11,248 bases of DNA from DAIDJM01 sp964250215. GTDB taxonomy: Bacteria; Pseudomonadota; Alphaproteobacteria; Acetobacterales; Acetobacteraceae. Both the position numbers and the translations under genes were made by a program. The stretch lies in assembly GCA_964250215.1 (NCBI GenBank), contig CAXUEX010000092.1, positions 1 to 11,248 on the forward strand, written 5' to 3'. Shown one piece after another: positions 5,816 through 11,248 of the stretch (the first letter of the stretch is position 1; each line of letters begins with the position of its first letter). The notes beneath the pieces were generated by a model, which was not told the DNA's origin, searched no databases, and worked only from the letters and a program-made list of their open reading frames with translations.

Positions 5816-6161
5816 CGGACCGCAACCCGGCGCGCACTGGCGCCTGTCCATTTGGATCGGCTATCTTCTCCTGCATCGAAGGCTTACGCCCATGCTGAAC
5901 GAGAAAGTTTTGCACTCGGAATGGCTGACGGCGCCGAAAACCACGCTTGAGCGTCGTCAAAGCCAGCTTTCGCCTTGCGGGAGCAGGATGCGCGATTGCA
6001 TCGCCACGCCGCATCCCGAGCTGGAGGGGCCGCCCGACGCGCCGAACATTGCCTGAACGCGCTGGAATACGGCCTGGCACTCGGAGACGGTCGCCGGCTT
6101 GCGCCCACGCCGCCGCGCCTTATTGTTCGGCCGCGCCGCCAAGCCGAAAGGGCCGGTATTC
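5816..6161. other. 346-bp stretch without a convincing gene
   Basis: Between the hydrolase stop and the GTG chosen for the Asp-box protein I find no recognisable protein, RNA gene or strong terminator. A 5-bp stem (GGCGC 5829-5833 with GCGCC 5840-5844) lies just after the hydrolase but has no T-run. One short plus-strand ORF (5892-6056) has a reasonable ribosome binding site. The ORFs on the minus strand here have no recognisable features. The promoter of the Asp-box gene should be in this stretch, but I could not identify it. Confidence 0.6.
5892..6056 (+). CDS. Possible small ORF, 54 residues, unknown
   Basis: An ATG at 5892 is preceded by GAAGG (5878-5882) at 9 bases, a good ribosome binding site. 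The ORF runs to TGA at 6054-6056. The product starts MLNEKVLHSEWLTAPKTTLE and ends EGPPDAPNIA. Third positions are G/C-rich (roughly 70 percent by eye), in keeping with coding sequence, but in such GC-rich DNA this is weak evidence. No domain, signal peptide or membrane segment is seen. It could be a remnant or chance ORF. Confidence 0.2.
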   Translation: MLNEKVLHSEWLTAPKTTLERRQSQLSPCGSRMRDCIATPHPELEGPPDAPNIA

Positions 6162-9100
6162 GTGCAACCAACCCGCTGCCTTCTAGCTCTCACCGCCTGC
6201 TTGGCCACCGCGGCCGCCAGCGCCGCCGCACCGCCCAACCCAGCCCTATACGCCGATCTGCATTGGCGCGAGCTCGGTCCCTTCCGCGGCGGCTGGGCCA
6301 CCATGGCCGCCGGCATCCCGGACCGCCCCGACACCTTCTATTTCTCCGCCGCCGGCGGCGGCCTATGGCGCACGGAAAATGCCGGCCGCACCTGGTCGCC
6401 GCTATTCCAGCACGGACCCGCATCCTCCATCGGCGCCTTCGCCATCGCGCCGTCGGACCCGAACACGATCTATATCGGCACCGGCCAGCCCGAGCCGCGC
6501 TACGACATCGCCGCCGGCCAGGGCGTGTTCAAATCCACCGATGCCGGCCGCACCTGGTTGCCGCTCGGCCTCGCGAGCACGAAATACATCGGCAAGATCT
6601 GGATCAGCCCCACCGACCCGAACACGGTGCTGGTCGGCGCGCTCGGCTACGTGTTTGGCGCCAGCCCCGATCGCGGCATCTACCGCAGCACCGATGGCGG
6701 CCGCACCTGGCAGCACGCGCTGAAGATCGATAACAGCACCGGCGTGGTGGATATCGCCGCCGATCCGCAAGACCCCGGCACGCTGTTCGCCGCCGCCTGG
6801 GAACTGCACCAGTATCCCTGGCAAAGCTATTTCGCTGCCGCAACAGGCGCCGGCAGCGCGATCTACAAATCCATCGATGGCGGCGCCACCTGGCAGAAAC
6901 TCGCGGGCGCCGGTTGGCCGACGAAACCCGTAGGCCGCATCAGCCTCGCCGCCACCCGCACCACCAGCGGGCTGCGCCTATACGCCACGGTCGATGCCGG
7001 GAAGGACCACGCAACCGGCGGCCTCTACCGCTCCGACGATGCCGGCGCGCACTGGCTGCGCGCGAATGCCGGCGAAGCTTTCACCTCGTACTACGCCAGC
7101 CGCCTCGCGGTCGCACCCAACGACCCCGACACGATCTACACGGTGGGCCAGTCGATCCGCCGCTGCACCAAAGCCGGCGCCGACTGCACCATTATTAAGG
7201 GCGCGCCCGGCGGCGACGATTACCATTTCGTCTGGATCAACCCGAAACACCCCGACCACATGATCACCGCCAGCGACCAGGGCACGGTGGTCAGCGTCGA
7301 TGCCGGCCGCACGTGGAGTTCCTGGTACAATCAGCCAACCGTGCAGCTCTACCACGTCGCGGCCGACAACCGGTTCCCCTACTGGATTTATGCCGGCCAG
7401 CAGGATAGCGGCACGATCGGGATTGCCAGCCGCAGCGATTACGGCGCGATCGGGTTCCGCGACTGGCATCCGGTCGGCGGCGACGAACGCGATTACGATA
7501 TTCCCGATCCCACCGATCCCGCCATCGTCTATGCCTCCGGCCTCGGCGGCAAGGTCACGAAATGGGATGCTAACACCGGCCAGGTGCAGAACATCGCGCC
7601 CTGGCCGGTTTCCAGCTACGGCAAGCGCCCCACGGAAGTGAAATACCATTATCTCTGGGTCACGCCGCTCGTCGCTTCGCGCACCGGCCCAGCCGCGCTC
7701 TATCTCGGCGCGCAGGTATTGTTCCGCTCCACGGACCAGGGAAAAACTTGGAAAATCCTCGGCGGCGATCTCACCGGCAAGCAGCCCAACGCGCAGAATT
7801 GCGACGGCATTCCCACGCGCCAGCAAGCCCGCGATTGCGGCTACGGCACGATCGCCGTTATCGAGCCCTCGCCGAAAGAGGCCAACACTATCTGGGTCGG
7901 CACCGATAACGGCTTGATTCAGGCCACCACCGACGCCGGCGCCACGTGGCGCAACATCACGCCGCCGCAAGTGCCGCTCTGGGGCAAAATTGCCGGCCTG
8001 GATTTATCCGCGGCGGATACAAATACCGCCTACGCCGTGATCGACAATCAACGCCTCGACGACTACGCGCCACACATCCTGCGCACGAAGGATGCCGGCA
8101 AAACCTGGCAGGAAATCGTGCAAGGCCTGCCGCCGGACCATGTCGCGACGGTGGTGCGTTCCGATCCCACGCGCGCCGGCCTGCTTTATGCCGGCACCGA
8201 CAACGGCGTGTACGTCTCGTTCGACGATGGCGACCACTGGCAGGCGCTGCAACAGAATCTGCCAAGTGCCTGGGTGCGCGATCTGCTGGTGCACAACAAC
8301 GATCTGATCGCCGGCACGCAAGGCCGCGGCATCTGGGTGCTCACCGATCTCGCCCCGCTGCGCCAGATCGGCCCGGAAACCACCGGTCAGGCAGCGGATC
8401 TTTTCAAGCCCGATCCGGCATTTCGCGTGCACGCCGACAACAATGCCGACACGCCGATGCCGCCGGAAACGCCGCAGGGCGAAAACCCGCCCGCCGGCGC
8501 CATCCTCGATTATTTCTTACCCGCTCCTGCGAAATCCGTGGCGCTGGAAATCCAGGATGCGTCCGGACACGCAATCCGCCGTTTTGCTTCCACCGCGAAA
8601 CCGCAGGCGCCAGATGCGGAACGTTATTTCGATGCCGGCTGGCTGCGCCCGGCAAGTTCGCTCGGCACTGGCGCCGGCCTGCACCGCTTCGTCTGGGATC
8701 TCCGCGCGGAGCGCCCGGCGGCGATCAACTACACCTACAGCATCGCCGCGATCTGGGGCCGCGACACGCCGGCCCTGCCGCTCGGTCCCTGGGTGCTGCC
8801 CGGCGACTACAAAATCCGGCTGACCGTCGATGGCAAAACCACCGAAGCCCCGCTTACGGTCCGCGAGGATCCGCGCATCCATGCCTCGTCCGAGGATCTG
8901 CAGGCATCCGCTGCGCTTTCACAGAAAATCATCGCTGCCTTGGCACGCAACCGCCTCGCCTACAACGAACAGCAAGCCGTGCTGAAGCAACTCGGCGGTG
9001 CCAAACCCGCGCCCGCCACGTCCACCGCCGCCGCGCCGAAGCACGATGTGCCCGATGCGGCGCGCGCCATCGGCGACGATCTGCGCAAGCCGCCCGCCCC

Positions 9101-9377
9101 CGGCGAACTCGGCTTCGACGGCATCGATGAAGTTCTCGGCGGCATCGAGACCGATCTCGAAGCCGCCGATGTGGCCCCAACCGCCGCGCAGCAGCAGGTG
9201 GTGAGCGAAACGCTCGCCAAGCTCGACGCCGCCGAACAGCGCTGGTCGGCTTTCAAATCGGAGAAACTGCCGGCATTGAACGCGGCGCTCGGCAAGGCGG
9301 GACACAAGCCCATCACCGTGCCAGCCCCCGCCGCGCCGCCGGCCGCGCCGCCCGATCATGGCCAGGAATTGCCTTGA
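6162..9377 (+). CDS. Large exported Asp-box (BNR) repeat protein, sortilin/VPS10-like beta-propeller
   Basis: The 1071-residue product starts at GTG 6162, set by GAAAGGG at 6146-6152; an upstream in-frame TTG (6099) would put a basic stretch before the signal peptide. The signal peptide is MQPTRCLLALTACLATAAASA, likely cut before AAPP; LTAC also fits a lipobox, so a lipoprotein is possible. Ten Asp-box motifs (S/T-x-D-x-G-x-T-W type) lie between about residues 71 and 693, for example STDAGRTW, STDGGRTW and STDQGKTW. These indicate one or two beta-propellers as in VPS10/sortilin-like proteins, often labelled glycosyl hydrolases in databases without proof. Further on come a beta-rich, FlgD/Ig-like segment (about 775-900), helical stretches at about 908-945 and 1007-1045, and a Pro/Ala-rich tail. 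Its ligand or enzymatic activity is unknown. It ends 38 bp before the aldolase. Confidence 0.88.
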   Translation: MQPTRCLLALTACLATAAASAAAPPNPALYADLHWRELGPFRGGWATMAAGIPDRPDTFYFSAAGGGLWRTENAGRTWSPLFQHGPASSIGAFAIAPSDPNTIYIGTGQPEPRYDIAAGQGVFKSTDAGRTWLPLGLASTKYIGKIWISPTDPNTVLVGALGYVFGASPDRGIYRSTDGGRTWQHALKIDNSTGVVDIAADPQDPGTLFAAAWELHQYPWQSYFAAATGAGSAIYKSIDGGATWQKLAGAGWPTKPVGRISLAATRTTSGLRLYATVDAGKDHATGGLYRSDDAGAHWLRANAGEAFTSYYASRLAVAPNDPDTIYTVGQSIRRCTKAGADCTIIKGAPGGDDYHFVWINPKHPDHMITASDQGTVVSVDAGRTWSSWYNQPTVQLYHVAADNRFPYWIYAGQQDSGTIGIASRSDYGAIGFRDWHPVGGDERDYDIPDPTDPAIVYASGLGGKVTKWDANTGQVQNIAPWPVSSYGKRPTEVKYHYLWVTPLVASRTGPAALYLGAQVLFRSTDQGKTWKILGGDLTGKQPNAQNCDGIPTRQQARDCGYGTIAVIEPSPKEANTIWVGTDNGLIQATTDAGATWRNITPPQVPLWGKIAGLDLSAADTNTAYAVIDNQRLDDYAPHILRTKDAGKTWQEIVQGLPPDHVATVVRSDPTRAGLLYAGTDNGVYVSFDDGDHWQALQQNLPSAWVRDLLVHNNDLIAGTQGRGIWVLTDLAPLRQIGPETTGQAADLFKPDPAFRVHADNNADTPMPPETPQGENPPAGAILDYFLPAPAKSVALEIQDASGHAIRRFASTAKPQAPDAERYFDAGWLRPASSLGTGAGLHRFVWDLRAERPAAINYTYSIAAIWGRDTPALPLGPWVLPGDYKIRLTVDGKTTEAPLTVREDPRIHASSEDLQASAALSQKIIAALARNRLAYNEQQAVLKQLGGAKPAPATSTAAAPKHDVPDAARAIGDDLRKPPAPGELGFDGIDEVLGGIETDLEAADVAPTAAQQQVVSETLAKLDAAEQRWSAFKSEKLPALNAALGKAGHKPITVPAPAAPPAAPPDHGQELP

Positions 9378-9405
9378 ATTCGGCTGCAATAAAAATTCAT
9401 GAGAT

Positions 9406-9411
9406 GAGGAA
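9406..9411 (+). promoter_or_regulatory. Ribosome binding site that decides the aldolase start
   Basis: GAGGAA at 9406-9411 lies 4 bases before ATG 9416 and complements the 16S rRNA 3' end well. It favours 9416 over ATG 9404 and over a TTG at 9374 that overlaps the stop of the preceding gene as TTGA. Confidence 0.65.
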
Positions 9412-9415
9412 AGTC

Positions 9416-10324
9416 ATGGCGGCGAACGGCGAGATGGCGGCGCAGATGCACGCGAAATCCGGCTTTATCGCCGCGCTGGATCAAAGCGGCGGCTCCACTC
9501 CCGGCGCCCTGCGCGCCTACGGGATCGCCGACAGCGCCTATAGTGGCGACGCCGACATGTTCCGGCTGATGCACGAAATGCGCGTGCGCATCGTCACCGC
9601 CCCGGCCTTCACCGGCCAGAAGGTGATCGGCGCCATCCTGTTCGAAGGCACGATGGACGGCGAAGCCGAGGGCACGCCCGTTCCCACCTATCTGTGGGAA
9701 ACGCGCGGCGTCGTGCCCTTCGTGAAGATCGACAAGGGGCTGGAGCCCGAAGCGAACGGCGCTCGCACCATGAAGCCCATGCCCGGGATCGATGCGCTGC
9801 TGGATCGCGCGGCGCGACTCGGCGTGTATGGCACGAAGATGCGCTCGGTGATCAACCGGGCCGACCGCGCCGGCATCCAGGCCGTGGTGGACCAGCAATT
9901 CGCGATCGGCGGCCAAGTCGCCGCGCACGGCCTGATGCCGATCATCGAGCCGGAAGTTTCCATCGACAGCCCCAGCAAGGCCGAAGCCGAAACCATTCTG
10001 CGAGATGCGATCACTCGGCAGCTCGATGCGCTGCCGGAAGGTCGGCAGGTGATGCTGAAACTCACCATCCCCAGCACGCCCGATTTCTACCGGCCCCTGA
10101 TCGCCCACCCCCGCACCGCCCGCGTGGTGGCGCTATCCGGCGGCTACAAGCGTGACGACGCGTGCCGACGTCTGGCGCAAAACCATGACCTGATCGCCAG
10201 CTTCTCGCGCGCGCTCACCGAAGATCTCCAGAAATCCATGTCCGACGCCGAATTCGACACCGCGCTCGCTCACTCGATAGAAGAAATCTACCAGGCTTCC
10301 GTAACAAAAGCCGCCGCCGGCTGA
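9416..10324 (+). CDS. fda: Class I fructose-bisphosphate aldolase
   Basis: The enzyme reversibly splits fructose 1,6-bisphosphate into dihydroxyacetone phosphate and glyceraldehyde 3-phosphate by a Schiff-base mechanism, without metal. The 302-residue product resembles the short bacterial class I type known from Staphylococcus aureus Fda (about 296 residues). Seen motifs are GFIAALDQSGGSTPGAL (16-32), GAILFEGTMD (72-81), KIDKGLE (104-110), GTKMRSVIN, PIIEPEV and the probable Schiff-base lysine Lys215 in VMLKLTIP; its position agrees with Lys212 of the staphylococcal enzyme. LSGGYKRDDAC then supplies a phosphate-binding loop. The start follows the GAGGAA site. The A/T-rich 38-bp gap after the Asp-box gene could hold a promoter or allow co-transcription. 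The aldolase stop is 5 bp from the convergent CinA-like stop. Confidence 0.95.
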   Translation: MAANGEMAAQMHAKSGFIAALDQSGGSTPGALRAYGIADSAYSGDADMFRLMHEMRVRIVTAPAFTGQKVIGAILFEGTMDGEAEGTPVPTYLWETRGVVPFVKIDKGLEPEANGARTMKPMPGIDALLDRAARLGVYGTKMRSVINRADRAGIQAVVDQQFAIGGQVAAHGLMPIIEPEVSIDSPSKAEAETILRDAITRQLDALPEGRQVMLKLTIPSTPDFYRPLIAHPRTARVVALSGGYKRDDACRRLAQNHDLIASFSRALTEDLQKSMSDAEFDTALAHSIEEIYQASVTKAAAG

Positions 10325-10329
10325 TTGCT

Positions 10330-11103
10330 TCACCCCGCTGGCTCGCCCAAAACCGGTTCCGCGCCAAATTTCCGAAATAGCTCGGTCACTTCCGCGATCG
10401 CCGTCTCGGCCAGCGCCGCATCCACGCCCTTCGCCACGATAGCCACACCGCCGCCGCCTTCGCGGAAATACGGGTAGCTGCCGATGTCCAGCGCCTCGTA
10501 TCGGCCCTGGATGGCTTGCAGCCCGGCCGCCACATCGCCTTCGCGCACACCGCCGGCATGCACGCTGCGCGAAACGATCGGCGCGCCGCCCCGCAGCCGG
10601 GGTGCCAGGCTTTCGAACATCGCGCGCATGATCACCGGCACCCCCGCCATCACATGCACGTTTGCGATCGAAAACCCCGGCGTCAGCATGGTGCCGTTGT
10701 CGATCAGCGCCGCGCCTTCCGGCATGGTGGCCATGCGCTGCCGCGCGGCATTGAACCGCTCCGCCCCGAAATGGGCCAGCATCCGCTGCCACACCTCCGG
10801 ATGGGCCACCCATCGCACGCCCACGGCTTCGGCCACGCATTCGCTCGTGATGTCGTCATGCGTCGGCCCGATCCCGCCGGTGGTGAAAACGTGATCGTAG
10901 CGCGCCCGCATTTCGTTCACCGTGGCCACGATCGTTCCGGCAACATCCGGAATGATCCGCACCTCGCGCAACGGAATGCCCAGCTCCCCCAGCCGTTGCG
11001 CGAGATAGCGGATATTCGCATCTTGCGTGCGGCCCGAAAGCACCTCGTTGCCGATCACCACCAGGCAGCCGCTCGGATTTCCCCGGCCCGCGCCGGCGCT
11101 CAT
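10330..11103 (-). CDS. CinA/MoaB-like molybdopterin-binding-fold protein (CinA N-terminal domain only)
   Basis: The 257-residue product consists of the MoCF/MoaB-like domain found at the N-terminus of CinA (COG1058 type). Motifs seen are IGNEVLSGRTQDANI (17-31), TTGGIGPTHDDIT (74-86) and an NGTMLTPGF...MAGVP segment (135-155). The C-terminal PncC-type nicotinamide-nucleotide amidase domain of full CinA is absent, so this is the short stand-alone form. Relatives are annotated as competence/damage-inducible protein A or as nucleotide pyrophosphatases; the actual substrate of this form is not established here. The ATG at 11103 overlaps the alaS stop (ATGA), with GAGG (plus-strand 11111-11114) 7 bases upstream. 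It is therefore very likely translated from the alaS transcript. Confidence 0.9.
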   Translation of the reverse strand: MSAGAGRGNPSGCLVVIGNEVLSGRTQDANIRYLAQRLGELGIPLREVRIIPDVAGTIVATVNEMRARYDHVFTTGGIGPTHDDITSECVAEAVGVRWVAHPEVWQRMLAHFGAERFNAARQRMATMPEGAALIDNGTMLTPGFSIANVHVMAGVPVIMRAMFESLAPRLRGGAPIVSRSVHAGGVREGDVAAGLQAIQGRYEALDIGSYPYFREGGGGVAIVAKGVDAALAETAIAEVTELFRKFGAEPVLGEPAG

Positions 11104-11248
11104 GCCACCGCCTCGACAGCGCGCATCGCCTGCCGCACCGCATCCAGCGCCGCCTCCGCGCGTGCCGCATCCGGGCCGCCCGCCTGCGCCAGATCCGGCC
11201 GCCCCCCCCCCCCCAACTGGTGACGCCCAGGAGCCGCGCAGCGGCGAC
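11100..11248 (-). CDS. alaS: Alanyl-tRNA synthetase, C-terminal end (partial, frame disturbed at a G-run)
   Basis: Reading back from TGA (11102-11100), the last residues are GGGGRPDLAQAGGPDAARAE, then a helical tail ending MRAVEAVA. GGGRPDLAQAGG is the hallmark end of the DHHA1 domain of alanyl-tRNA synthetase, which attaches alanine to tRNA-Ala. Only about 49 codons lie in the window; the rest is past the right edge. Upstream of the glycine codons there is a run of 13 G (coding strand). Beyond it the same frame reads RRCAAPGRHQL, which does not look like AlaS, and the usual GGK before GGGRPD is missing. Another frame reads VAAARLLG, which does look like AlaS, so a 1- or 2-base length error or mutation in the run is likely. 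The stop overlaps the CinA-like start by 4 bases. Confidence 0.75.
   Translation of the reverse strand, partial: RRCAAPGRHQLGGGGRPDLAQAGGPDAARAEAALDAVRQAMRAVEAVA
11202..11214. repeat. Homopolymer run of 13 C (13 G on the alaS strand)
   Basis: Thirteen consecutive C fall inside the alaS coding end and are the longest homopolymer I noticed in the window. They encode the glycines before RPDLAQ. With 11 or 14 instead of 13 bases, the AlaS-like reading VAAARLLG on the far side would be in frame with RPDLAQ. A short hairpin (GCCGC 11233-11237, GCGGC 11241-11245) follows at the window edge. Confidence 0.8.

Noticed and set aside
5829..5844. Possible terminator hairpin GGCGC/GCGCC after the hydrolase
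   Set aside because: Only 5 bp of stem and no T-run; too weak to call in GC-rich DNA.
5957..6334. A 125-codon minus-strand ORF over the gap before the Asp-box gene
   Set aside because: No recognisable domain, a low-complexity Ala/Arg-rich N-terminal part, and overlap with the signal peptide coding region of a convincing gene.
6978..7970. A 330-codon minus-strand ORF inside the Asp-box gene
   Set aside because: The plus-strand frame has a signal peptide and ten Asp boxes; the antisense frame has only Gly/Ala/Val/Asp-rich shadow sequence.
6372..8240. The TDAGRTW-encoding segments as a DNA repeat or CRISPR-like array
   Set aside because: They are degenerate protein-level Asp-box motifs at uneven spacing inside one reading frame, not a nucleotide repeat array.
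4907..9377. Genomic island or prophage integrated at tRNA-Tyr
   Set aside because: No integrase and no second copy of the tRNA 3' end were seen in the window; kept only as a synteny question.

Overview
The window reads as ordinary chromosome of a GC-rich alphaproteobacterium, most likely an Acetobacteraceae or near relative. This rests on the strong G/C bias at third codon positions, the family types present, and an rlmB gene beside a divergent tRNA-Tyr. The placement is inference from gene content and composition; no database comparison was possible. I see no transposase, integrase, phage gene, CRISPR array or toxin-antitoxin pair.

Layout, left to right. Positions 1-86 hold a short palindromic (REP-like) element behind the end of dapD. 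On the minus strand argB and dapD form a tight pair: the GTG start of dapD overlaps the TGA stop of argB. This joins an arginine-pathway kinase and a lysine/diaminopimelate-pathway succinyltransferase in one transcript. A 151-bp divergent spacer follows. It is built around two inverted 33-bp arms of a CAGTTGCCAGT-type repeat, one arm abutting the argB start codon. An ABC half-transporter (membrane domain plus ATPase) then runs on the plus strand to 3704. Convergent to it on the minus strand are rlmB (23S rRNA 2'-O-methyltransferase) and, 23 bp downstream of rlmB, a small unrecognised 82-residue protein.

At 4866-4993 a tRNA-Tyr (GTA) with its own promoter faces right. Behind it comes an alpha/beta hydrolase whose leader contains a 12-bp perfect inverted repeat that would mask its ribosome binding site. 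A 346-bp stretch without a clear gene follows, holding at most one 54-codon ORF. Then comes a very large exported protein (1071 residues) with ten Asp-box (BNR) motifs, of the sortilin/VPS10-like beta-propeller type. Next, 38 bp downstream, is a class I fructose-bisphosphate aldolase. Convergent to the aldolase, with only 5 bp between stops, is a CinA/MoaB-like molybdopterin-binding-fold protein. Its ATG overlaps the stop of the last gene, the C-terminal end of alanyl-tRNA synthetase (alaS), which is cut by the right edge and interrupted by a run of 13 C.

The genes do not form one functional system. They are housekeeping modules (amino acid synthesis, rRNA/tRNA function, glycolysis/gluconeogenesis, aminoacylation) with two accessory-looking genes (hydrolase, Asp-box protein) between the tRNA and the aldolase. 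The points most worth checking are the leader hairpin of the hydrolase, the inverted repeat between argB and the ABC gene, and the poly-C/frame problem in alaS.
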